Positions 27,985-38,360 of a stretch of 64,000 nucleotides of DNA are shown here, piece after piece. Below the pieces are notes generated by a model that made no database searches, had not been told where the DNA came from, and worked only from the letters and a program-made list of their open reading frames with translations. Numbering within the stretch: the first letter of the stretch is position 1; every line of letters starts with the position of its first letter. Source of the stretch: Mesorhizobium comanense. GTDB lineage: Bacteria > Pseudomonadota > Alphaproteobacteria > Rhizobiales > Rhizobiaceae. Made by a program: the position numbers and the translations under genes. The stretch spans positions 806,001 to 870,000 of the forward strand of contig NZ_SCNN01000001.1 of NCBI RefSeq assembly GCF_005503535.1, written 5' to 3'.

Positions 27985-29835
27985 CTATTCCCCCGACACG
28001 CCCCGGCTGATCGGTGAAATGAACGGCGTGCTCCACGTCCCGCCGACAAAGAAGGACGACTGGTTGGGGCCTTGCTGGCCGGCCTTTTGCGCGGCGGCCT
28101 GGTCCGGCTGGATCACACCGCCCGACAGCGCCAGCCCGCGTCCGGCATAGGAGGCGATGCCCGAAAGCCAGATCTTGTACTTGGCCGAATTGGCTTCGGC
28201 CTTGTCCAGCCTTGCCACGCCCCTGGAGATGGTTGCCTTCACTTCGGCGCCATCGATCGGCAGCGTTCCATCCGAAACGTCGTCGAGCGCGAAGAAGCCG
28301 CCCTGTTCGGTGTGCTTGAGGAACGCCGGCAGATTGAATTTGCTGAGCGCGCCGGGGCCGAAGGTCGCCGAGACCGAGCCGTCGGCGTTCTCGAAGATCG
28401 AATCCCAGGTTCTGCCGGGTCCCTTGAGGATCACCGAGACGGTCCCCGTGCCGACGGGCACCAGCCGGGTCATGCCGGCCGCCGTGCCGAACGCGCCGCC
28501 ATCGACATCGGAAGCCAGGAGCCGGATTTCGACCTGCGTGCCTTCCGGCTTGCGGTCGAAGCGAAGGCTGGTCTGGAGATTGCCGCCGAAGGCCGAGGCG
28601 TCGGAGATATCGAAGACGGAAAGGCCGTCCTTGACCTGCGCGGTCGCGGCGACATCGGCGAGCTGGATCGGACCTGCCGTGGCGTGCGCCGCCGACAGCC
28701 TGAGATCGAGGTTGATCCGGTCGGCGAAACTCGTGTCGACCTCAGGTCCTGAACCGCTGGCCGGCCCCAGCGGGGTAAAGGCGGACAGAAACGACCTGAG
28801 GTCGAGCGTATCGAAAGCGAGCGTGCCCGAGATCACCGGCTGCGCGTCGCCCAGCGAGACGTCCAGCGCGCCCATGCCCGGATTGTTGTCCAGCGCCAAG
28901 GCCGTGTTCTCGAACTTGACGCGTCCGGCAGACGCCGTGACCTTGCTCGAAATGCTGACCGAACCGATCGCGGCGCTCGGTGCGATGCCGGCTTGCGACC
29001 ATTCCAGGACCCGGCGCAGCGAGGGTGCGGCGAACTTCACCTGGCCGTCGAAGTAACCATTGTTGGACATGCTGGCCGTGCCATCGAACGAGAAGGTGGC
29101 TGGTGCCGCCTTGAACGACAGAGTGAGCGGTGCCATGCCGCCGGCAAACAGCACCAGCGGCTTGGCCGAAGTGGCGTCCACGGTCACGCTTTCGCCGCGC
29201 CATATTCCGGTCGCCGACAGCGTTGCGTCGCTGTTCATCGCCGCCCAGGTCGCCTTGCCGTTGAGGCTGCTCAGGATTTCCACGTCTTTGCCGTTGACGG
29301 AAGCGACCATTCGGCCGTCCCTGAACTCCACCGTGCCGAAGGCATCGGCCGGCAGCTTGGCGAGATCCGGCTTGGCGGGGTCGGCATTGACCACGCCGCG
29401 GGCCGTGTCGATGGAGCGCGCGATGCGGCCGCCCGTCGGGGCCGTGGGCAGGAACAGGCCGTCCGTGGTGCGCTGAACGCGGATCGTCGGCCGCACCAGC
29501 CGCGCTGTCGAAAACACCACATCGCCTTGCAGCGCCGCCATTGCCGAGAGGTCGACTTCGACCCGTTCGGCCTCGACCACCGGCGGCGCGTCGCCGTCCG
29601 TCCACTTCGACAGCGTCACATCGGTCAGGATGGCGCGGAACTTGGGCCAGACCTCGATGCGCGGCGAACCGTCGATGGCGACCCGAAAACCGCTCCAGGC
29701 GCTCATCTCCCAGGCGATCCGGTCACGCACGATCCGCGTCGAAGCGATCAGCGGCAGGGCGGCGACCACCAGGGCAATAACGATCACGGCAGCGCCGATC
29801 GCCCATATTCCACGGCGGATCAAGGATGATGGCAT
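27985..29835 (-). CDS. AsmA-family envelope protein
   Basis: 616 residues. The N-terminal transmembrane helix (IGAAVIVIALVVAALPLIAS) is followed by a large periplasmic beta-rich domain with the AsmA N-terminal segment (SGFRVAIDGSPRIEVWPKF) and a C-terminal AsmA_2 region (GTLPIDGAEVKATISRGVAR). AsmA/TamB-like proteins are thought to bridge inner and outer membranes for lipid transport. The ATG at 29835 was chosen because it immediately precedes the membrane helix; upstream in-frame sequence is unlikely coding. Confidence 0.88.
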   Translation of the reverse strand: MPSSLIRRGIWAIGAAVIVIALVVAALPLIASTRIVRDRIAWEMSAWSGFRVAIDGSPRIEVWPKFRAILTDVTLSKWTDGDAPPVVEAERVEVDLSAMAALQGDVVFSTARLVRPTIRVQRTTDGLFLPTAPTGGRIARSIDTARGVVNADPAKPDLAKLPADAFGTVEFRDGRMVASVNGKDVEILSSLNGKATWAAMNSDATLSATGIWRGESVTVDATSAKPLVLFAGGMAPLTLSFKAAPATFSFDGTASMSNNGYFDGQVKFAAPSLRRVLEWSQAGIAPSAAIGSVSISSKVTASAGRVKFENTALALDNNPGMGALDVSLGDAQPVISGTLAFDTLDLRSFLSAFTPLGPASGSGPEVDTSFADRINLDLRLSAAHATAGPIQLADVAATAQVKDGLSVFDISDASAFGGNLQTSLRFDRKPEGTQVEIRLLASDVDGGAFGTAAGMTRLVPVGTGTVSVILKGPGRTWDSIFENADGSVSATFGPGALSKFNLPAFLKHTEQGGFFALDDVSDGTLPIDGAEVKATISRGVARLDKAEANSAKYKIWLSGIASYAGRGLALSGGVIQPDQAAAQKAGQQGPNQSSFFVGGTWSTPFISPISRGVSGE

Positions 29836-30037
29836 ATCGCCCCGTATGCTTCCATTCCGGCAAAAATCGTCCGGCGAGTGTAATCCCCCGGTCGTCACTA
29901 CGACCTTGGGCCGAGGCATTTCAAGTCTTTATGGCCCGGCGATGGCATTTGCGCACATCTCACCACATCGGCTGAACAAAATCTTGCTCTGCTGCGCTGC
30001 AATATGCATAAGCGGTGACGACCTGGGAGGATCGATC

Positions 30038-31996
<1,959 letters not shown>

Positions 31997-32104
31997 CGCC
32001 GCAGGCATGGTTAATGAAATCTGTCGCGCGAATTTACCTAGATTTCACGAGTGGTACACATTCGTAAATTTTCCGGCGGCCCGGTAAGGAGTTGTTAAGG
32101 CCCG

Positions 32105-32235
32105 ACGCCGATAGTCGCACATAACTTGAGGGAGAAATCCCGTTCCTCAGCCCCCGGAGGATCTGAATTCGCTCAAGCCCCCGTTGTGACAGCAATCCCA
32201 TCTCTTAAGGCGTCCGTTTGGACGCCTTTTCTTTG
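32105..32235 (+). ncRNA. Candidate small RNA or structured 3' UTR between aacS and the PdhS-like kinase
   Basis: A non-coding stretch of about 130 bases ends in a very strong terminator. It contains a perfect GGGA-GAAA-TCCC tetraloop hairpin (32130-32141), and CTTGAG (32125-32130) that can instead pair with CTCAAG (32172-32177). The terminator sits about 210 bases after the aacS stop, farther than usual for a gene's own terminator. No open frame is present. I could not identify a clean promoter, so a long 3' UTR or a processed sRNA is equally possible. Confidence 0.4.
32207..32235 (+). terminator. Rho-independent terminator
   Basis: AAGGCGTCC (32207-32215), loop GTTT, GGACGCCTT (32220-32228), then TTCTTTG. 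Perfect 9-pair stem. Plus-strand orientation; it ends aacS and/or the candidate sRNA, 36 bases before the end of the convergent kinase gene. Confidence 0.93.
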
Positions 32236-32263
32236 TCTGGGCGGCTGCTTTTGAAGCTGCGGC

Positions 32264-35200
32264 CTACTCCGCCAGCACCCGGGTGGATGGGAAGGCAACC
32301 TCCACCAACGTGCCTTCGCCGGGCGTCGAACTGATGGTGAAACGGGCGCGGTTCGCCTCCACCATCGCCTTGGTCAGCGGCAGGCCGAGGCCGGTGCCGT
32401 CGCCGCGTCCGCGCTTCAGCGCGTTGATCTGCTTGAACGGCTTCAGCGCCTGCTCGATCTCGGCGTGGCTCATGCCGATCCCGGTGTCGCGCACCCGCAT
32501 GACGACGTCGCCCGAGCTCTCATAGGCGGTCGAGACGATCACCTGGCCGCCGGCCTGGGTGTAGCGGATGGCGTTCGACAGGATGTTGAGCGCGATCTGG
32601 CGCACGCTGCGCAGATCCGCCACCACTTCGGGCAGCCGCGAGGCGAAGCTGGAGCGGATGATGACACGTTCGCGGTTGGCCTGCGGCTGCATCATCGCAA
32701 CGGTCTCGGCCAGCGTGTCGTTGAGCGACACCGCTTCATAGGCCATTTCCTGCTGCCCGGCCTCGATCTTGGAGATGTCGAGCAGGTCGTTGACCAGGTC
32801 GAGCACATGGTTGCCCGAGCGGTTGATGTCTCTGAGATAGTCGCGGTAGCGGTCATTGGCCACCGGACCGAACTTCTCGTCGACCATCAGTTCGGAAAAG
32901 CCGATGATGGCGTTGAGCGGCGTGCGAATCTCGTGGCTGATGCGGGCGAGGAAATCGGTCTTCTGCGAGGACGCGCGCTCGGCCACCGCGCGCGCCTGGG
33001 TCAGATCCTCCTCGGCCCGCTTCCATTGCGTGATGTCGCGCACCACGGCGCAGAAGCCGCTGTCGTTCGGCAGCCGGCCGATGGTCATGAACAGCGGGAT
33101 GAAACGCCCTTGCGCTTCGCGGCCGATGACCTCGCGGCCGTCATTCAGCACGCTTGCCACGCCGGGTTCCGAGAGGCCGCTGAGATAGTCGCGCGCCGCG
33201 CGCTGGCTTTCGATGGCAAACAGCGAGGCGAACGGCTTGCCGGTCACCTCGTCGCTGTCGAAACCAAACAGCGCTTCGGCCGGACGGCTGATCGAGCGGA
33301 TGGCGCCGTCACTGCCGATCAGCACGACGCCATCGGTGGCGGTGTCGATGATGGTGCGCATCTCGGCGATGCGTGCCTTAAGGTCTGAGATATCGGGCTG
33401 CGTCTGCTCCTCGCCCACGGCGTGCAAGGCGACAGGCGCTTCGTCCTCGCCGGAACGGCGCACCACCAGCATCAGCGCCTTGCCGTCGCGCCAGGGCACG
33501 GACCGCAGGATGGCGTCGATCGGGAATTCCTGTCCGTCGTGTGTCCTCAGCCGCAATGCCCGGTCGCTGCCATCGGATGCGCTGTCATCGGCATAGGGAT
33601 CGGCAAACAAGGCGCCAAGGCCGCCGGCATCCTCCAGATCCTCGAGCGTGTCGTAACCGGTCAGGTCGAGGAATTCCTCATTGGCATAGTGCAACTGGTC
33701 GCCCGAATGGATGAGCAGCGGCACCGGCAGCTTGCCGAGCAGCGAGGTATCGGGAGCCTTGTTCTCGTCGCCGACGGAAAAAGCCGACGGCACGAAGCCT
33801 TCGGTCCTGAGCGGCGGCACTTGCAGGCGCGGGCGTTGTATCGCGGCCGCGTCGCTCGTCGTTACAGTCTCCGTGGCAGCGACGGCCGACGGCGCAGCCT
33901 GGCTGTGTGTCTCAGCCCCACTGGGCGTCGCTTCGGTGCCTTCGGCCCAATCCTCGCTGTCCTCGGCATCGCGGAAGTCGGCCGAGGTCATGCTGTCATC
34001 GTCATTGGCGGCCGCATGGCCATCTTCCGAGGATGCCGGTTCGCCGTCCATCGCGGCCGGTTCGGTACTGGCGGCCTCCGTGCCTGTCGGTTCGGAGGCC
34101 GTCGGCGTGCCCGCGCTCGAATTGGGTTCGTCGTGGCGATCGGCGTAGCTGAGCAGTGAGCCACTGGCCGCGGACGGTATCTCCGTCTGCTCCCCATGGG
34201 CCACGTCATCGGGATGGGCGCCGTCGAGCCGTGCAAGATCCGCTTCGTCCTGGGCATCGGCATCGGATGCCTCGGGCGGCATCGCGTCGTCCTCGGGCCG
34301 CGACGGGGAGCTCTCGTTGTCCTGTGCTCGCGGGCTGGCCTCGGGCGTCGCCGCAACCACGCCGACGGGTTCGACCGGCGCTTCCGCCTTCGTTGCCGGC
34401 GCCTCTGCCACGGTTTCGGCCATCGGCTCGGCTGTTGCATGAACCACCGATTCCGGGGCGCCTTCGACGGCCGGCGCCTCAGCCTTCGGCGGCTCGGCCG
34501 GAGGATTGTCCTTCTTCAGCCGCTCGCCGATCTCCCGGAAGGCGCTGCGCTCCAGCGTCGACAATCCCTTGTCGTTGGCCGGTTGCCGGTGCTCTGCCAG
34601 CCGGATCACCTTGTCGGCAAAGCGGCGCTCCGGTTTCGGAACGATGGTCAGCGCCGGCACCTCGCCTTTGAACGGATCGTCCGCCTTCGGCTCCAAGGTC
34701 TTGGGCGGCTCTTCCCCGGCCGGTTCAAGCTTGGGTTCGTCGGCCTTCGGCTGCTCGGCTGCCGGTCCGGCGTCCTGCGTCGCCGCCACCTCGCCATTGG
34801 GCACCAGCGCCATGCCGATCGCTTCCGGATCCACCACGGCATCGCCGCTGCGGGCAACGCCAAAACCACGGAATCCCTCGAAGGCGCGGCTGCGGCCATA
34901 GACGGGCAGGGCGGCCAGGTCGACCGGTATCTTCATGTCGGTGCCGACGACCGGCCACAGCACGGAACGGCCCGACCAGGTGTCGCGCCGTTCCAGAAGG
35001 CCGGCGATCTCGCCCGACGCATCGAGGCCGAAAGCGGCCGCGACATCCCTGAAACGCCGGCCGATCACATCGGCGGCCGGTTTGCCGACGATGTCGGCAA
35101 ATTCCGGCGACAGGGCGCTGAATTTACCCTCGGCGTCGGTGCGCCAGACAAAGCGCAATGGCGCCGCATTGCGGTCTATCGTCCTGGCCGTCGGTGTTGC

Positions 35201-36343
35201 GGCTGGCGCAGGCACGGCGGGTTCATCCTGTTTCGCGCTTTCGGTCGGAGTGTGGGAACCGGTCGCTTCGGCCACGCTTTCCGTGTCTGGGGCGACTGGC
35301 TCGGGACGCGCATCGTCTTCGCCGGAATTGAAGTACCAATGATCGTGCTGCGCCGGCGTGACATCCGTAATCCGCTGGTCATCCACGGCGGCGACCTGCG
35401 CCGGCTCGGGCTGCTCCTCGATCTTGTGCGCTGCTGTCTCCGGCGCGTCCTCGGCCGCCGGCTCGGAGGGGGCGGGTGCTTGCTCGGCCTCGGCGACAGG
35501 AGGCGACTGCTCCATCGGCTCCGCCCGTGGCGCCTCCGCTGCCGGCTGGTTGTCTTGCCGGGGGCCGGGGTCCGCGAGGGCCTCTTCGGTCGCCGCTGCC
35601 GCGTCATCGATCCTGTCGGCGGGGCCTGCCGCGACGGTCAAAGGGCCATTCTCCGGCGGCATTGGCGCCGTGGCATTGTCTTCGAGCTGATCTTCATCGA
35701 TCACGACCAGCAGATGCCGCTCCGGCGTCAGCTGCGCCAGTCCAGCCGGGTATGATGTCTTGCCACCCGGAACCAGGCGCTTGACGATCCGCTCGCCTTC
35801 GGCGGCCACGTCGGCCACCAGCGCGGCCAGCGTCGCCGGCTGGATGCCGAGTGCCGGAAATCCGTCGGAGGCCGCCTCGACATTGCCCCTGGCGTCGACA
35901 AAGGCGATGAAGTGGCCGTCCTCGGTAAAGCCGCTGATCGCCTTGGCGGCGATTTCGGCCGCGCTTCGCGAGCCGGTCTGCGCCGCGGGCACGGCCAGCA
36001 TGATCGCCTTCTCGCCATCGGGCAGGGTCACGGCACTTGCCAGGAAGCCGACGGCGCGGCTGGTCATGCCGGTCGCAAGCCGGACGGTGATGGCGCGGTC
36101 GCTGCCGATCTCGGGAAAACCGCTGGTCGCCGTGATCTGGCGGCGGGCGATCAAAGGCAGCCGCGCCGAGGCGCCGATGATCGCTTCGATATCGGGGTAG
36201 CCGAACACGGCGGCTCCCGGCCCGTTGGCCCAGATCACCTGCTCGAGGTCCACCGACAGAATCGCGATCGCGTCGCCAGCGGCAAAGCGCTGGCGGACCG
36301 CGTCAAGCACGGCGACGTCAAGGAAGGAGTATTCGGACGGCAT
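32264..36343 (-). CDS. Large PAS-domain sensor histidine kinase, PdhS/PleC/DivJ-like
   Basis: 1359 residues. The N-terminus (about 1-220) is a PAS-like sensory region. Two long acidic, Pro/Ala/Glu-rich disordered stretches (about 230-380 and 540-870) flank a central PAS domain (about 395-510). Two more PAS domains lie at about 900-1110. The C-terminus has the H-box SHEIRTPLNAIIGFSE (His 1137), the N-box ILSNAIRYTQ, and G-boxes DTGIGM and GDGTGLGLPLTKAM. No membrane helix is visible, so it is probably cytoplasmic. The kinase core resembles the PdhS family that phosphorylates DivK and controls asymmetric division in Rhizobiales. No receiver domain is fused. It stands alone, divergent from phaP. 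Confidence 0.8.
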   Translation of the reverse strand: MPSEYSFLDVAVLDAVRQRFAAGDAIAILSVDLEQVIWANGPGAAVFGYPDIEAIIGASARLPLIARRQITATSGFPEIGSDRAITVRLATGMTSRAVGFLASAVTLPDGEKAIMLAVPAAQTGSRSAAEIAAKAISGFTEDGHFIAFVDARGNVEAASDGFPALGIQPATLAALVADVAAEGERIVKRLVPGGKTSYPAGLAQLTPERHLLVVIDEDQLEDNATAPMPPENGPLTVAAGPADRIDDAAAATEEALADPGPRQDNQPAAEAPRAEPMEQSPPVAEAEQAPAPSEPAAEDAPETAAHKIEEQPEPAQVAAVDDQRITDVTPAQHDHWYFNSGEDDARPEPVAPDTESVAEATGSHTPTESAKQDEPAVPAPAATPTARTIDRNAAPLRFVWRTDAEGKFSALSPEFADIVGKPAADVIGRRFRDVAAAFGLDASGEIAGLLERRDTWSGRSVLWPVVGTDMKIPVDLAALPVYGRSRAFEGFRGFGVARSGDAVVDPEAIGMALVPNGEVAATQDAGPAAEQPKADEPKLEPAGEEPPKTLEPKADDPFKGEVPALTIVPKPERRFADKVIRLAEHRQPANDKGLSTLERSAFREIGERLKKDNPPAEPPKAEAPAVEGAPESVVHATAEPMAETVAEAPATKAEAPVEPVGVVAATPEASPRAQDNESSPSRPEDDAMPPEASDADAQDEADLARLDGAHPDDVAHGEQTEIPSAASGSLLSYADRHDEPNSSAGTPTASEPTGTEAASTEPAAMDGEPASSEDGHAAANDDDSMTSADFRDAEDSEDWAEGTEATPSGAETHSQAAPSAVAATETVTTSDAAAIQRPRLQVPPLRTEGFVPSAFSVGDENKAPDTSLLGKLPVPLLIHSGDQLHYANEEFLDLTGYDTLEDLEDAGGLGALFADPYADDSASDGSDRALRLRTHDGQEFPIDAILRSVPWRDGKALMLVVRRSGEDEAPVALHAVGEEQTQPDISDLKARIAEMRTIIDTATDGVVLIGSDGAIRSISRPAEALFGFDSDEVTGKPFASLFAIESQRAARDYLSGLSEPGVASVLNDGREVIGREAQGRFIPLFMTIGRLPNDSGFCAVVRDITQWKRAEEDLTQARAVAERASSQKTDFLARISHEIRTPLNAIIGFSELMVDEKFGPVANDRYRDYLRDINRSGNHVLDLVNDLLDISKIEAGQQEMAYEAVSLNDTLAETVAMMQPQANRERVIIRSSFASRLPEVVADLRSVRQIALNILSNAIRYTQAGGQVIVSTAYESSGDVVMRVRDTGIGMSHAEIEQALKPFKQINALKRGRGDGTGLGLPLTKAMVEANRARFTISSTPGEGTLVEVAFPSTRVLAE

Positions 36344-36479
36344 GCGCTTGGCGAATCCTCACGGGCAGCGAATTTGCAGTTAACGCTTTGTTAATAAAAG
36401 CCTCGGCCGCGAAGGTCCACAAGCCAGAACGTGCAAAGCCTGGAATTTGGGCTTTTGGTTAACGCTGGGAAAGATTCTT

Positions 36480-36515
36480 TTTGTGCACTGCAACAAAGAT
36501 ATTGCAATGCACAAA
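36480..36515. promoter_or_regulatory. Dyad operator upstream of phaP (probable PhaR/AniA site)
   Basis: TTTGTGCA-C-TGCAA (36480-36493) is mirrored by TTGCA-A-TGCACAAA (36502-36515), a two-tier inverted repeat with 13 matching positions per arm. TGCA-rich motifs before phasin genes are typical binding sites of the polyhydroxybutyrate-responsive repressor PhaR/AniA. That regulator is the inferred ligand; its gene is not in the window. Confidence 0.7.
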
Positions 36516-36530
36516 ATTTGCCTTTATATT
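36502..36530 (+). promoter_or_regulatory. Candidate phaP promoter
   Basis: TTGCAA (36502-36507), 17 bases, TATATT (36525-36530). The -35 box is the inner arm of the dyad operator, so a bound repressor would block RNA polymerase. Confidence 0.6.
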
Positions 36531-36591
36531 GCCACCATACATGAACGAGACGGCTTTCTGTCAAAGCCGCTGCCGCTGAAAAGGATGGAAA

Positions 36592-37050
36592 ATGTCCAGG
36601 ACCAAGACTGCCGAGACGATCGAAAACGTTGAATTCCCGAGCTTCGACGCTTCCAAGGCCACCGACCAGATCCGCGCTTTCGCCGAAAAGGGCGTTGAGC
36701 AGTCGAAAGAGGCCTACGCCAAGCTCAAGACCGGCGCCGAGGAGACCCAGAAGGCTCTGGAGTCGACCTACGAGACCGCCAAGACTGTTTCCAGCGACCT
36801 GTCGCTCAAGACCATTGCCGCGCTGCGCGCCAATGCCGAAGCCGGCTTCTCGCATCTCGAAGCCCTGATCGGCGCCAAGTCGCTATCGGAAGTCGTCGAG
36901 CTGCAGACCGCCTTCCTGCGCAAGCGCGTCGAGATGGGCGTCGAGCAAGCCAAGGACTTCCAGGCTGTTGCCTCCAAGGCGGCCGAAGAGGTCTCCAAGC
37001 CGATCAAGACCGCCTTCGAGAAGGCGATCAAGGAAGTTAAGGCTGCCTGA
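36592..37050 (+). CDS. phaP: Phasin (polyhydroxybutyrate granule protein)
   Basis: 152 residues, almost wholly helical and amphipathic, with the phasin_2-type pattern (FAEKGVEQSKEAYAKLKTGA, LQTAFLRKRVEMGVEQAKDF) and a Lys/Ala-rich C-terminus (KAIKEVKAA). It coats PHB granules and sets their size and number. A good ribosome site AAGGATGGAAA precedes the ATG. It is monocistronic, behind a dyad operator, and directly followed by a cuckoo-like sRNA. Confidence 0.9.
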   Translation: MSRTKTAETIENVEFPSFDASKATDQIRAFAEKGVEQSKEAYAKLKTGAEETQKALESTYETAKTVSSDLSLKTIAALRANAEAGFSHLEALIGAKSLSEVVELQTAFLRKRVEMGVEQAKDFQAVASKAAEEVSKPIKTAFEKAIKEVKAA

Positions 37051-37126
37051 TATCTGCGCATCGTCTGCGGATGCAACAAAACGTCGCATTTTGTCAGACA
37101 AATAGATGTGAGATATTGACGGTCAA

Positions 37127-37245
37127 ATGAATACCCGGCGGGCCGAACCTCCTCCCTCTGCCTCCGGGGTGACCAGCCAGCACCTCCTCCCGCTGGCTCG
37201 TAACAGGAAAAGGCCGGCACCTCCTCCCGCCGGCCTTTTTCTTTG
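37127..37245 (+). ncRNA. Small RNA with three anti-Shine-Dalgarno loops (cuckoo/ar14-like)
   Basis: Three successive hairpins each present CCTCCTCCC in the loop: stem 1 ACCCGG/CCGGGGT with the motif at 37148-37156; stem 2 AGCCAGC (37175-37181)/GCTGGCT (37192-37198) with loop ACCTCCTCCC; stem 3 AAAAGGCCGGC (37208-37218)/GCCGGCCTTTTT (37229-37240), also with loop ACCTCCTCCC, which doubles as the terminator. CCUCCUCCC loops are the hallmark of the alpha-proteobacterial cuckoo/ar14 sRNAs, which can pair with ribosome-binding sites. A plausible promoter is TTGTCA (37091-37096), 17 bases, TATTGA (37114-37119), which puts the 5' end near 37127. The exact ends are inferred. Confidence 0.87.
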
Positions 37246-37398
37246 CCCTGCGTTTCTCTCCGGGTGGCCGAACCGGATGTGGGCAAGTGCGCTTTGCTTT
37301 CCAAAGGCCTTGAATTAAAATCCATAAGCCCGTAAGGACGCATCGCCGAACGACAGAGCGCGGAACGAGTTCTCCTTGATCCCCGCTCAGGCAAGTGT

Positions 37399-37475
37399 GC
37401 CGTTGTAGCTCAGCTGGTTAGAGCGCCGGATTGTGGATCCGGAGGTCGCTGGTTCGATCCCAGCCAACGGTACCA
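37399..37475 (+). tRNA. tRNA-His (anticodon GTG), CCA encoded
   Basis: Complete cloverleaf: acceptor GCCGTTG/CAACGGT, D-stem GCTC/GAGC, anticodon stem CCGGA/TCCGG with loop TTGTGGA (anticodon GTG) and T-stem GCTGG/CCAGC with loop TTCGATC. The discriminator is A, followed by an encoded CCA. The base before the acceptor stem is T, so the usual G at -1 is not encoded and C73 is replaced by A73, the known alpha-proteobacterial form of tRNA-His. Confidence 0.96.
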
Positions 37476-37764
37476 TCGGCTTCTCCGATAAATCATTGAA
37501 ATTAATGAGGAATTCTACGCGTCGAGCCGCCTTTTGTGCCGTAGTGGCTTTTTGTGATACAAACGGTCTCTTTAAGGCATAGGACGCGTGGTCTACCGTC
37601 CGATCCGTGCTCCGGGCGCTGAGTTGCCTTTGAACGCGGTGACATCGAACCCGATTGATACCCAAGCTTTAAGAAGTTTTCTGAGGATCGCGTCCCTCAC
37701 CCACACCCTTCACCGCGAGGATAGGGGTAGACCGGGTTGGCCGGCGGATGCTTCCTGGCGCAGT

Positions 37765-38232
37765 CTAAAGCGGCAACCGGTTCGACCGCTTGATCTGCGC
37801 CAGGGCAAAGCTCGATTCGATAGACGCAACGCCATCCAACCGGGTCAACTTTTCCTTCAGGAAGCGCTCATAGGCGTGCAGGTCGCGCACGACGACGCGA
37901 AGCAGGTAATCGCGCTGACCTGTCATCAGGTAGCAGTCGACGACCTCCGGCCAGCGCGTGATCGCCGCGTTGAAGCGTTCGAGCTCGTCTTCGCGCTGAC
38001 GCTCCAGCTTGATTGATGCGAATACCGAAATCGGCAGGTCAACAAGATCCTGGTCGATGACGGCGGTGTAGCTGGTGATGACGCCCATGTCCTCCATCAA
38101 CCGCACCCGCCGCGCGCAGGGCGATGCCGACAGGCCGACCTTTTCGGCAAGCTGTTGCGCCGTCATGCGCCCGTCGATTTGCAGCGCATCGATGATCTTG
38201 CGGTCGATATCATCGAGCCTAGTTTTTGGCAT
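37765..38232 (-). CDS. Lrp/AsnC-family transcriptional regulator (MdeR-like context)
   Basis: 155 residues with an N-terminal AsnC HTH (LDDIDRKIIDALQIDGRMTA, then AEKVGLSASPCARRVRLM) and a C-terminal RAM ligand-binding domain. Such regulators sense amino acids. It is divergent from a homodimeric E1-type dehydrogenase gene, the arrangement seen for mdeR and mdeB in Pseudomonas putida, where methionine-derived 2-oxobutyrate is oxidised. It probably controls that gene through the shared intergenic region. Confidence 0.9.
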   Translation of the reverse strand: MPKTRLDDIDRKIIDALQIDGRMTAQQLAEKVGLSASPCARRVRLMEDMGVITSYTAVIDQDLVDLPISVFASIKLERQREDELERFNAAITRWPEVVDCYLMTGQRDYLLRVVVRDLHAYERFLKEKLTRLDGVASIESSFALAQIKRSNRLPL

Positions 38233-38240
38233 GAAACACC

Positions 38241-38267
38241 ATTCTTGATGTCAGAATTGACGAGAAT
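38241..38267. promoter_or_regulatory. Candidate Lrp-type operator
   Basis: ATTCT (38241-38245) and AGAAT (38263-38267) are inverted arms around GTCAGAATTGAC, itself an inverted GTCA/TGAC. It lies in the divergent promoter region, only 9 bases from the regulator's start codon. The size and AT-rich centre fit Lrp/AsnC sites; binding is inferred. Confidence 0.4.
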
Positions 38268-38360
38268 ACCTAAACTGGCCTCGTTGGAGGTGCAAGTTTG
38301 GCGAAAACCGCCTGTAGGCCTGACATATGCTGTGCAGGTTCAGAAGCGGGAGGAAGGTGC

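Noticed and set aside
37387-37665. Minus-strand 92-codon open frame ending in PLAGIEPATSGSTIRR-type sequence
   Set aside because: It is antisense to tRNA-His. This peptide is a well-known false protein translated from tRNA complement.
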